22,249 nt of DNA, from assembly GCA_025201865.1 (NCBI GenBank), contig MU603002.1:2033-24281 (forward strand), in the 5' to 3' direction. The notes below the pieces were generated by a model. That model made no database searches, was not told where the DNA came from, and worked only from the letters and a program-made list of their open reading frames with translations. This document shows positions 1-8,274 of the stretch, piece after piece. This DNA is from Ramicandelaber brevisporus (lineage: Eukaryota; Kickxellomycota; Ramicandelaberales; Ramicandelaberaceae). The first letter of the stretch is position 1, and each line of letters opens with the position of its first letter. A program made the translations under genes and the position numbers.

Positions 1-3
1 GTT

Positions 4-85
4 CGACAGCAGCAGGACTTGAACCTGCGCTCCCAGAGGGAATTTGATTTCAAGTCAAACGCCTTAACCGCTCGGCCATACTGTC
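4..85 (-). tRNA. tRNA-Ser (anticodon UGA)
   Basis: Read on the minus strand, the 7-bp acceptor arms GACAGTA (85-79) and TGCTGTC (11-5) pair, with one G-T pair, and position 4 gives a G discriminator. The A-box-like TGGCCGAGCGG and the B-box GGTTCAAGTCC (25-15) are both present. The anticodon stem TTTGA/TCAAA encloses the loop CTTGAAA, so the anticodon is TGA (bases 52-50), reading UCA. A long class II variable arm (CCC-TCT-GGG) confirms serine. There is no intron and no encoded CCA, as usual for a nuclear tRNA gene. The Pol III T-run terminator would lie left of the window and cannot be seen. Confidence 0.96.
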
Positions 86-734
86 CAATCATATTCGAGG
101 AAATCAGATGCACTGGATGGTCTCGCAGTCGTTGCCAGTCTTGCCAGTTTGTGGAGCGTTCCTTTCATGCAACGGATCAGCGAAGACATATATCTCCATG
201 GCATCGAGCTGACACATTCAATCTGGCAGCAGTGATGCCTCTTCATGTTCTCTTCTCGAACCATGAAACATATTTGACCTTGCCACAGCCTGCTTCTGAA
301 CAGGAAAGCATTTCAATCAACGCTGTCAGCTATCATTGGAATGATTCTACTCTGAAACTTGCATTTACTTGTCATGGGATGCAGTGATGACGGTGATAGT
401 GAGGCATTCACTTCATCTTCTAGCTATTCATCAAATTGTCTCTAACTCACTCACTTGCACACCTGCATTCATGAGTTATGTTTACTCGATGACCAAAGGT
501 GGCTGACATGGATCGGCAGTTATATGAGAATTCAGTGTATTCGATGGAAGCGAGACGCCTCTCGCAGTTGCAGTTATTAATGCAAGACAGTTTAATAAAG
601 CCAGTAAGAAAAAATTAAACGAAGTGATGATATCCAAATATACACTTTGTGAAAGAGTGAGTAGGAGAGTCAGATAAACTATACGATAAAAAAGAAATAA
701 AGTAATAAAAAAGTGTAATAAAATAATTGATTAT
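86..734. other. intergenic region, no gene recognised
   Basis: This 649-bp stretch lies between the 5' side of the tRNA and the 3' end of array copy 1. No ATG-started reading frame of convincing length or composition is seen. The right third (about 580-734) becomes A/T-rich with many A runs on the plus strand, as expected for the 3' untranslated region of the minus-strand gene. An ATTAAA-like element on the minus strand at 596-591 could be its poly(A) signal, but this is weak. Confidence 0.5.
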
Positions 735-2702
735 TCACGATGAGCCGATGGATTTTGCGCCATGTTTAAGCAAGATACTCTGCCATTCCTTCGACGCATC
801 CATAGCCACAGTCAGCTGTAAGATGGACGGTGGATTGCTTGATACAAGCTGATTCTTGTTATAGCCAAGACGATAGGTCCACGCACTCATGAGATCCAGG
901 AATGATTCGTGAGCCAAATGGCATCCAAAGTACTTGGCAGAGAATGTGCTAAACGCAGAAGCAGCTGTCGCTGAGTGATCGGAGGAGGCAGCATAGGAGC
1001 AGAAATAGTCACCCAGCTGAACAGAGTGCTGGTAGTCGTTCCCAGTATGTCTTACAATTTCGACAAGCGGACGACGAACCAAAACAAGGTAGTTCAAGAG
1101 TAGCTGAGACACTGGACGAGGCAGCATGCGCATCACTGTCGAAACTTTGCCATCAGAGGATGTGCTGGCGGTAAGCAGGATAAGAGTGCCAGTATGGATG
1201 TAGATGCCACGATGCTCATCAATATCATCAGTAATGCGCAGAGACGACAGCTCTGATTCGCTAAGAGGAGGCTGTCCACCAGTGATGATGATCAAAAGAA
1301 TAATCATTTGGAGGAGCTGATCATGACCGGCAAGAATAGCGGCCTGGTCCAAGAAGCCAGCTGGAAGAGTGCCATTGGTAATGAGTGCGTGTAACTGCGG
1401 TGCGGCTTGCTCCAAATGCTGGTAATACTGATAAAGCTCATCATTGCATGCATCTGACATGTGAGATCCATTGCCAGATTCATTCAGTCCAAGATCGCTT
1501 TGAGTCTGATTAGATAGCTGGATTGAGCCAGAATGGGTATATCCATATGTGAGTTGCTGAAGGAGCGCATTGGAGTCCTTCAGGAGCGAATCTACAGCTG
1601 AGCACACATTGGAGAAGTGCAATTTGGTACCATCGCGCTGAGAAAAGAGGAGAGGGTCGCTCATGTTTGGAAGGAACTCGGGCATATTGAAATGCACGCG
1701 ATTGCTGGTTGATGTGCCCGTTTGTGCTGCCTGAGCTGTCTGTGGCAATCTAACTTTTGGCGCTACTTGTGAATGTCGTGCTGCTGTGGCTGTGACTGTA
1801 GTTGTAGCTGTGGCGACAGTTTCAGCAATTGCTGGGAGAGGACTGTTAACTGCCTGTGCGGAAACTGGTGCAATGGCGGCTGTGGGAGTAGTACTGTGGT
1901 TGAGTCTAGTGCTGGTGCGGCGATTGGCTGTTGGTGTGGCTTTAGCTGTAGCACTGACACCAGCAGGAGATGCGGCTGTGCTACCGGCCTTGTTGGTAAT
2001 CTTCTTTGCACTGGTCATTGGATGTAGAGTGACTGGAGACAGATTTTGCGAATTACTCTCTGGCACTTCGTCGTGCTTGATGGTAGTAATAAAGAAGTGA
2101 TAGTGGCCTCTTCTAGCCGGGATACGCAGCAGCAAAGCAGGGAAATGCTGATTACGATGGCCCGCATGTTTAGTGTAATAATGAGTAGCCAAACTTCCCA
2201 TAACTGTTGTTCCAAAATTACATCCTGGCTGTGAACACATGTGACCGGCAACTACATCCGGATGCTGAGGCGATATGAATATACCAGTTTCTGGATCAAC
2301 TTTGGGTGCAATGTTTTTATTGCCAACATGCTGATTAATGCTGGGATCGCGGTCAGCAGTGATGGCTTTAGCAGGGAGTTGATCGGTGCGTATGGCAGAC
2401 TCTTGCACCTTGTGGACATCGCATAAATGAGTAGTTAAGCATTCCGGAACAATCCGACAGTTATAGCAAATAAATGCGCCAGTTGACAAATGATATCCAC
2501 ATCTGACTCCACTAATGTCAAAGTACTGAGTGTATGTTGACGACGTTGGTGCACTACTCTTGCCAGCTGACTCCACCTTGCTGGCGTCAATATCCACTGG
2601 CTGAGATTGTGTCTGCAATGGTGTTTGTGGTGCAGTGTGAGGTGTTTGTGACGATTGCAATTGAACAGTTGGTAAAGGCTGCTGTGATTGCTGCTGTTGT
2701 TG

Positions 2703-2916
2703 TTGTGACTGCTGAGATAATTGTAAAGAATGCTGTGGCTGTTGAAGAGGCATTGGCTGTTGTTGCTGTTGCAAATTATCAATATAACTACTATTATTGT
2801 TATTAGCACTGGTATTGGCTGTAGTAGTAGTGGTAGTAGTTGTAGTATTAGGAGTAGTTGGGTCTTTGCGAGAATGGACTGCATTAATATGTTTTAATAG
2901 CTGACGTACATATGTA
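2703..2916. repeat. tandem duplication, copy A (214 bp)
   Basis: The unit begins TTGTGACTGCTGAGATAATT and ends GACGTACATATGTA, and is followed directly by copy B. It spans, on the minus strand, the end of finger 2, the Thr-rich run, the Asn-rich run and the Gln/Pro stretch of array copy 1. Its length is 1 modulo 3, so it shifts the frame. It differs from copy B by scattered substitutions and by GTA-repeat length. Confidence 0.93.
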
Positions 2917-3127
2917 TTGTGACTGCTGAGATAATTGTAAAGAATGCTGTGGCTGTTGAAGAGGCATTGGCTGTTGTTGCTGTTGCTGATTATCAATATA
3001 ACTACTATTATTATTATTAGCACTGGTATTGGTTGTAGTAGTAGTAGTAGTGGTAGTATTAGGAGTAGTTGGGTCTTTGCGAGAATGGACTGCATTAATA
3101 TGTTTTAATAGTTGACGTACATATGTA
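2917..3127. repeat. tandem duplication, copy B (211 bp)
   Basis: Direct repeat of 2703-2916 with the same first and last bases. Differences include GCTGATTATC for GCAAATTATC, ATTATTATTATTAG for ATTATTGTTATTAG, a shorter GTA tract and GTTGACG for GCTGACG. At 3128 the sequence runs on into unique finger 2 coding sequence, so copy B is joined to the true upstream flank and copy A to the true downstream flank. Confidence 0.93.
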
Positions 3128-4041
3128 AATGGCTTAGCATTGCAGTTATTGATTGGACAATTCCACGGATCATTAATAGAGGGACGAATAAAGTGCAATA
3201 TCTGAGATCCACATTTGGCTTTAAATTCAGTCTGATGATCGCGCTGATGATATGAATACTCGGTTGAATATTTTAAAACCATTCCACAGCCAGCCACTTC
3301 ACATACTACTGGATACTTGGTGGCACTGCGCTTATTCAGATTATCACTGCTGCCGTTAACATCACCATCAATATCGCCATCAATGTCATCAGTATTACTA
3401 ATCAAAGTCTCTCCAGCATCAGACTGATTTTCCAGCAACTGTTGATCAGAAATAGTTTCCAGCTGATTAGGCTCATTTCCTTCAGTGATTATCGCCATTG
3501 GATAAGTAGTGGGCGACACACTAACACTATTACCAGTGCTAGTACTATTTGTATTATTTGCATTATTTGCATTATTAGTAATGCTACTCTTACTATTATT
3601 ATTAATTCCCAATCCAGACAGATGCTCGTCTTCAGATTCTATAATAAATCCATCACTAGTGTCAATATGGTCTGCATTAATGTCCTGCTCCTGTTGCTGT
3701 TGCTGTTGCTGTCCTTGTTGCTGCTGCTGATGAAGAGGAGGGTTGACTGATCCTGGTAAAGTAGAAGTCAGAGCTGTTGCTTCAGTTGTTTTTGTTTTTG
3801 TCTCCATCTGCTGTTGCTGCTGTTGCTGTTGTTGTTGTTCAGGTGTTGTTGCTGTTTCTGCTGTTGCTGTTGTTGTTGCTGTTGCCGTTGTTATTGCTTC
3901 TGGAACACCTTCAGCAATAGTTAAACGTGGTTTAACAGCTCTAACAACGGCTGTCTCTTCCTCCAACTCTCTTTTGCTCATGATGTTGACGCTATTCTTC
4001 ACTTTATGTTTATTTTAGAGAAAGAATAGGAAGAATAGAAA

Positions 4042-4065
4042 GGAAGGAAGGAAGGAAGGAAGGAA
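4042..4065 (+). repeat. (GGAA)6 microsatellite
   Basis: Six perfect GGAA units lie about 60 bp upstream of the ATG of array copy 1 and continue into an A run. On the coding strand of copy 1 this is a TTCC pyrimidine tract in the presumed leader. Confidence 0.9.
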
Positions 4066-4122
4066 AAAATTAGAGGACAAAGATAGACACTGAAGTCAAA
4101 ATAAGTTAACTGACACGATGAG

Positions 4123-4168
4123 CAACAACAATAACAACAACAAAAACAAAAACAAAAACAACAAAAAC
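4123..4168 (+). repeat. CAA/CAAAAA low-complexity tract
   Basis: A 46-bp stretch uses only C, A and one T. It consists of CAA units followed by CAAAAA units, in the middle of the divergent spacer. Confidence 0.85.
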
Positions 4169-4234
4169 AGTAATAACACGACCCACTTCCCTGATTATTG
4201 GTTCATAATAATGTTAGACATATCACACAAACTT

Positions 4235-4250
4235 TCTCTCTCTCTCTCTC
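4235..4250 (+). repeat. (TC)8 dinucleotide tract
   Basis: Eight TC units end just before the ATG at 4251, which is in the same frame as the secreted gene, about 180 bp upstream of its chosen start. The tract most likely belongs to the 5' leader. Confidence 0.85.
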
Positions 4251-4431
4251 TATGTCACTCTATCTGCTTGTCTCTCTCTCGTTGATTCCGATTTCGATTT
4301 CGACATCATATTATCCTCCTGTCATTCCCCCCAACAACACCAGTAGCAGCAACAACAGCAATAGCAGCCAGCAACTACACTCTCTAGTCTTTTTCATATT
4401 CAAAAAGCAACCCTATACACATAGCTCGAAG

Positions 4432-5259
4432 ATGAGGTCACTACAACGACAAGCACAGCGATCGAGAGGGCACTGCAGCGGCACCTCGTCACCGTTTACC
4501 ACTCTGCTCGTCTCACTGATGTGCTTCCTCGTTGTGCTCACCAGTCTGCCACTGACTGCGGGTCTGATTGACGACAACTCTCCTGATCCCGGCGAGATGT
4601 GCTTGACGTTTATCAACCTGTGGAAGATCCAAGCCATGAACGACCACGGCGCATTCGATAAAACCAAGGATTCAGACATGCTTAACTTTTGGAATCAGAT
4701 TCACTGCGATTGCTTTGCAGCCTATGCTATCTACAAGATTCAACCATTTGGAGACTCTGAGCAGCCCAGCCAGCTTGCAGGCACCAACTTTAAATGGAAG
4801 ACAGACCAGTACAACTGTGATTGTATACTGGCAAGATATCTTTATAGACTTAAACCCAACATGAATCCAAATGCGACCACGTACCCGAAATTGGCAGACA
4901 AGTGGAGAGATGCACAGTGCTATGACAAAAATAATGTAAAAGGAATCGGACAGGATGCAGCATTCATGGCGTGGGATACTAGCAATGCTAACAGTTACTA
5001 TGGAGTGACTAAACTGGAGTTGGGGCAGTGCTATGGAAAAGGAATAATAGATCGAATGCATGTTAATGCTATTATACACAACGTATCGTTGACAAAGTAC
5101 AAGGTATGTCTATTCTACGGTCCTGATTGTCTGGAAGAAGCGCTGTGCTCAGATGGCTCAAGCATATTTACTTCACCAAACAATAAAACTATTCCAGATG
5201 CAAAGTTGGACAACACTGCCATGACTTCCTTCAAGAGTATCCTTATTACTTCAAAGTGA
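4432..5259 (+). CDS. secreted cysteine-rich protein, family not recognised
   Basis: The gene encodes 275 residues. The chosen ATG (A at -3) gives an arginine-rich n-region (1-21), a hydrophobic core (22-41) and a likely signal-peptidase site near A43-G44, so the product should enter the secretory pathway. The frame is open upstream to a TTG at 4198, with an ATG at 4251, but that part is low-complexity leader. The mature part has ten cysteines (57, 92, 94, 129, 131, 163, 200, 226, 233, 239), enough for five disulfides, and three N-glycosylation sequons (N147, N217, N251). An internal repeat is visible: HCDC...YKIQP (91-105) and NCDC...YRLKP (128-142), and also WRDAQCYDK against LELGQCYGK. There is no C-terminal hydrophobic tail, so no GPI anchor. 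It is the only plus-strand gene within the array. I do not recognise a family; an extracellular or effector-like role is inference only. Confidence 0.85.
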   Translation: MRSLQRQAQRSRGHCSGTSSPFTTLLVSLMCFLVVLTSLPLTAGLIDDNSPDPGEMCLTFINLWKIQAMNDHGAFDKTKDSDMLNFWNQIHCDCFAAYAIYKIQPFGDSEQPSQLAGTNFKWKTDQYNCDCILARYLYRLKPNMNPNATTYPKLADKWRDAQCYDKNNVKGIGQDAAFMAWDTSNANSYYGVTKLELGQCYGKGIIDRMHVNAIIHNVSLTKYKVCLFYGPDCLEEALCSDGSSIFTSPNNKTIPDAKLDNTAMTSFKSILITSK

Positions 5260-5487
5260 GCACCACATCATTCTCACCCCCTTTCTCTTACTTTGATCTT
5301 TGCCATTGCCTCTATTTAATATTTGCTCTTTAACTTCATCATCTTAGTTGCTTTCTTTTCTTTTTTCATCTTCAATGTAATATTTATTTTCTTTAACAGT
5401 ATCCTTTTTTCCTCTTGACTGCCTCTTTATAGTTTAGATCAAAATATACAGTGAAGTTATATTTTTCTTAAATACAGGATTGGTTAG
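5260..5487. other. convergent 3' region
   Basis: This 228-bp spacer lies between the stop of the secreted-protein gene (plus) and the stop of array copy 2 (minus). It is T-rich on the plus strand. No ORF is evident. Confidence 0.6.
5383..5388 (-). terminator. candidate poly(A) signal AATAAA for array copy 2
   Basis: An exact AATAAA on the minus strand, about 100 nt beyond the TAA of array copy 2. A single hexamer in A/T-rich sequence is weak evidence on its own. Confidence 0.35.
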
Positions 5488-7965
5488 TTAGCTAATGAAT
5501 TGAGAATCATTCTCAGAAAACAACTTGTGCCATCGTTGACACGCTTTGAACGAGGATGCCATTTGGCGAGTAGTGAGCACATTGCCAGGAGCTGCTTGGA
5601 TATGTGGAATGTCAAAGTGCTCACTCCAAATGCGAGAGATATCCCTGAACGCATCCAATGTCAAGCGGCTTCCAAAATACTGCCGAGACAAATTGCTAAA
5701 GGCTGATGCTGCTGATCCAGAATCGTCAGAATCAACCCAAGACGGGAACAGAAATGACTTGAGCCGAGTCAACAAAGGACTCTTGTTTCTGCGACCTTCA
5801 ATGTCGATGAGTGGCCGTCGAACCAATACCAAGAAATCCAGCAAGAGCTGTGAGACTGGCCGAGGATACATGCGGATCGCTGTTGATGTAGATCCATCCA
5901 ACTTTGCTTGTGAGTAAACAAGTACACAATACCCACTGTGTAAATAAACGTTGCTGCCCGCATTGATGTCACTGTCGCTAGATATACGCAGTGAACTCAA
6001 TTCAGAATCTGAGATAGGCAATGCTCCACCAGTTAGCACAATCAACATGGCAATAATCTGCAAAAGATGATCATGTCCGGATATTAGCGTTGCATAGCTA
6101 ATTGAATTTGAAGTCAGCGCACCAGTTTTAACTATTGAGTGCAGTTCAGGTGCACGCTGTTTCAAGTGTTTATAGTATCGCCGAAGTTCACCATCACAGA
6201 TCGCGGTCAAATGGAAACCAAACTCAGACTGGTCTAAATCACTTGGCGTCTGATCAGATAACTGCAACGAAGAACTGCGAATAAAGCCATAAGTCAGCTG
6301 ATCAAGTAAAGCAGTAGCATCGGTCAATAGCTTGTTAACTCCAGAACAGATATCAGTGAAATGTAGCCGTGCACCATTGAAATGAGTGAAGAGCAGTGGA
6401 TCGCCAACGGTTGGAAACAGAGGGGGCATCGCAACGTGGCTCGAGACAGTCGTGTCTGAAACCAACATGTCACTTCCGCGCGCTGGACTAGCAAACACTT
6501 GACTGTCGATACTTGGCTGTGAGGGTTCTATTGCATGCAAGCTTGGTGGTTTACCAACACCACTAAGTCTGGCACTCTGGCGACGAGTGATTCTGGTATC
6601 CTCGGGAGATGCGCTGTTTGATGGTGTATCTGCGGCTCGAGCAGATCCACTTGCCATATCGCAGTCAAGAGATCGTGTAAACAAATACGAATAAGCTGAG
6701 GCTGAAACAGGATATCGCAGCAGCGCAGCCGATGTATACTGTTGACTTGACGATGGATGTCTGCTAAACCAGTGATATCTCATGGATCGCATATGCCTTG
6801 TTGAATAGGTGCAGTCTCCGTGAGTGCATTTAACTCCAGCCAATACATCAGAGTGTGCTGAGCTAATCAACTCGCCTGTTTCGCTGTCAATAGTTAGTGC
6901 CAGATTACTATTACTGGTGTGCTGATTGCTGTCAGGGTCATATTCTGAAGGAATGATGTCTGGAGGTAAATCTCTAGTGTTGATTGTGATATTATCCAGT
7001 TTGTGCCGTGTATTCAAATGAGAGGTGAGAGATTCTGGAACCAGTTTGCACTCAAAGCAAACAAATGCACAAGTTGCTAAATGGAACCCGCATTCTACTC
7101 CACCGATATTGAATAGCTGGATTTCACCGCGAGCTGTGGCTGAGCTGCCTCCGTCAGCAGTTGTCTGGCTCTCCAATGTATTTTCTTCTTTTTCTTGCTG
7201 CTGCTGCTGCTGCTGCTGCTGTTGTTGTTGCCGTAGCTGCTGAGATGAATCCGTGCCTGACATGATACCCTTGACACTCTTTCTACTCCGGTCGATGTGG
7301 TCAGTCTTGGTGTGTCTCAACAACGATGAAAGTATGGTAAAAGGCTCATGACTGCATTCAGCAAATGGACATGGCCAGGGCTCATCCAAATTCTTCCGTT
7401 TAAATTTAAGCGTCATTCCACTGACTTCCGTTTGAAACTCTGTCTGATGTGATCGCATGTGGTGACATCGCCTTTGTATCTGTGGAATCATAAAATCGCA
7501 ACCTGGAAAGGTACACTTTTGTGGATACGCATTTCTCCGGTTTCGAAGCTGATTAGGTATCATCGTTGTGTTGCTGCTGGCACTGGCTGCAGCGATGTCT
7601 TCATTACCATCTTCTTCTTCACCATCCTCATCACTAGTTATGATTGGATTCACGCCGATTGTTGCTGTATCCTCGGGACTGGCTGTCGAGTTCGTCAGGG
7701 ACACTGGCAGGGCAGATATCAGCTCCATATCTTCCTCTTCGTCGTACACGTATTCGTCTCCATCGCTATCTCCATCGCTATCAATGTTGTTTCGTGGCTT
7801 GATATCCAAACTGTCGCTGCTAAAAAGATCGTGAGACTGTAGATCGGCTGCCGTTGGAACTGAGCTGGTCTTTGAAAGACGTCGCCGAGTGCTGTTAGTA
7901 CCGTCAGCCTTGACGCGTGCGTAATCAGCGCGGTCACCTGCTTCGAGAGCGTGCTTTCCGAGCAT
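5488..7965 (-). CDS. array copy 2: four-finger C2H2/OrsD-like protein with recombinase-like C-terminal core
   Basis: The protein has 825 residues. The frame is open to 8082, but only from a GTG. The first ATG, at 7965 (G at -3), gives MLGKHAL, matching MPDKHAL and MSAKHLL of copies 3 and 4. Domains in order: a basic patch (TRRRLSK, about 26-32); acidic stretches (about 62-80 and 111-123); finger 1 (C151-C156-H169-H173); finger 2 (C199-C204-H218-H223); poly-Q (246-257); finger 3 (C303-C306-H316-H321); the DPDSNQH segment (343-349); finger 4 (C380-C385-H398-H403); a linker; and a core from about 522 to the end. In the core, TGGALPISDSELSSLR (645-660) and RMYPRPVSQLLLDFL match the pattern of the tyrosine-recombinase-like domain in fungal OrsD/RecQ-type proteins, but the expected Arg and Lys are absent. 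LTLDAFRD (769-776) keeps one Arg. A nuclear nucleic-acid-binding role is inferred. Confidence 0.85.
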   Translation of the reverse strand: MLGKHALEAGDRADYARVKADGTNSTRRRLSKTSSVPTAADLQSHDLFSSDSLDIKPRNNIDSDGDSDGDEYVYDEEEDMELISALPVSLTNSTASPEDTATIGVNPIITSDEDGEEEDGNEDIAAASASSNTTMIPNQLRNRRNAYPQKCTFPGCDFMIPQIQRRCHHMRSHQTEFQTEVSGMTLKFKRKNLDEPWPCPFAECSHEPFTILSSLLRHTKTDHIDRSRKSVKGIMSGTDSSQQLRQQQQQQQQQQQQEKEENTLESQTTADGGSSATARGEIQLFNIGGVECGFHLATCAFVCFECKLVPESLTSHLNTRHKLDNITINTRDLPPDIIPSEYDPDSNQHTSNSNLALTIDSETGELISSAHSDVLAGVKCTHGDCTYSTRHMRSMRYHWFSRHPSSSQQYTSAALLRYPVSASAYSYLFTRSLDCDMASGSARAADTPSNSASPEDTRITRRQSARLSGVGKPPSLHAIEPSQPSIDSQVFASPARGSDMLVSDTTVSSHVAMPPLFPTVGDPLLFTHFNGARLHFTDICSGVNKLLTDATALLDQLTYGFIRSSSLQLSDQTPSDLDQSEFGFHLTAICDGELRRYYKHLKQRAPELHSIVKTGALTSNSISYATLISGHDHLLQIIAMLIVLTGGALPISDSELSSLRISSDSDINAGSNVYLHSGYCVLVYSQAKLDGSTSTAIRMYPRPVSQLLLDFLVLVRRPLIDIEGRRNKSPLLTRLKSFLFPSWVDSDDSGSAASAFSNLSRQYFGSRLTLDAFRDISRIWSEHFDIPHIQAAPGNVLTTRQMASSFKACQRWHKLFSENDSQFIS
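7195..7230 (-). repeat. poly-Gln codon tract in array copy 2
   Basis: Twelve consecutive Gln codons, mixing CAG and CAA, lie between fingers 2 and 3. Copies 1, 3 and 4 carry different runs (Q/T/N, D, and Q/K) at the same place. Confidence 0.9.
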
Positions 7966-8274
7966 TGCTGGATCAAAACAAATCAGCGGTGGGGATTGTA
8001 GATGTTGACAGATCTGGGGACAAAACAGTAAAGGGAGATCACAGCACGAATAGGGAAGTGACCCACATTTTACAAGAGTCACGAACTATGGACTGCCTGT
8101 CTGACTTGTATTAAATGATAAGTGAGCTGCAGAGTGGCGTCAACATGTCTTCAAACACCACAAAGACTATGAAGAATCGCGAGACTACACGATGAAGTAC
8201 AAAACAAAAGTAAAAAAATTAGATAAAATGCTGAAAAGAAAGTAAACAAAAAAACAAACAAACAAACAGTTGAT
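7966..8274. other. spacer between array copies 3 and 2
   Basis: These 309 bp hold the presumed 3' end of copy 3 and the promoter and leader of copy 2. The copy 2 frame continues open up to 8082 without an ATG. A/C-rich sequence with AAAC units (about 8246-8268) adjoins the copy 3 stop. No further gene is seen. Confidence 0.55.

Larger units (their letters stand above)
735..3981 (-). pseudogene. array copy 1: C2H2/OrsD-like finger protein, frame broken by a tandem duplication
   Basis: This is the fourth member of the family when counted from the right. The start is the first in-frame ATG, at 3981 (A at -3). The longer open frame to 4002 begins only with GTG. The N-terminal part has a poly-Q run near residue 50, a second Q-rich run, an acidic stretch (ESEDE) and an Asn-rich stretch. 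Finger 1 follows (CX4CX12HX3H, about residues 228-250), then finger 2 (CX4CX13HX4H, about 276-300). A tandem duplication (2703-2916 and 2917-3127) then shifts the frame, and the first frame ends at 2884. The remainder, from about 2916 down to the TGA at 735-737, is open in another frame. It holds finger 3 (CX2CX9HX4H), the DPxxNQH segment, finger 4 (CX4CX12HX4H) and the C-terminal core with TGGQPP, SELSSLR and MLPRPVSQLLL. Counting only one repeat copy restores the frame (about 1010 codons). It is either a recent pseudogene or an assembly or haplotype artefact; the core itself shows no other break. Confidence 0.75.
3982..4431. promoter_or_regulatory. divergent intergenic region between array copy 1 and the secreted-protein gene
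   Basis: These 450 bp separate two divergent start codons and so should carry both promoters and 5' leaders. The region is made almost wholly of low-complexity blocks: (GGAA)6 at 4042-4065, a CAA/CAAAAA tract at 4123-4168, (TC)8 at 4235-4250, and C/A-rich sequence up to the ATG. No TATA box is convincing. Pyrimidine-rich leaders are common just upstream of fungal start sites, so the TC tract may mark the secreted gene's transcription start; this is inference. Confidence 0.5.

Noticed and set aside
19-387. 122-codon plus-strand frame overlapping the tRNA
   Set aside because: It starts at a TTG inside the tRNA, has no ATG-led domain or recognisable composition, and overlaps a confident tRNA gene.
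735-3095. Array copy 1 read as a 786-residue gene with a Leu/Ile-rich N-terminal membrane segment
   Set aside because: The hydrophobic start is an out-of-frame translation of repeat copy B. Real family sequence begins only at the junction with copy A.
2703-3127. One repeat unit being a spliced intron that restores the frame
   Set aside because: Exact unit removal would need AGGT within the repeat on the minus strand, and copy A has no ACCT on the plus strand. Other splice combinations cannot be excluded without RNA.
3442-4018. Plus-strand Cys- or Val/Ala-rich frames opposite array copy 1
   Set aside because: These are antisense readings of Gln, Asn and Thr codon runs, and the same effect recurs opposite every repeat-rich part of the array and kinesin.
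4198-4431. Upstream extension of the secreted-protein gene, including the ATG at 4251
   Set aside because: It begins at TTG, runs through a TC microsatellite and an Asn/Ser low-complexity stretch, and would put a second hydrophobic segment ahead of a good signal peptide at 4432.
7966-8082. 39-residue N-terminal extension of array copy 2
   Set aside because: It starts at GTG and has no counterpart in copies 3 and 4, whose KHxL N-termini align with the ATG at 7965.
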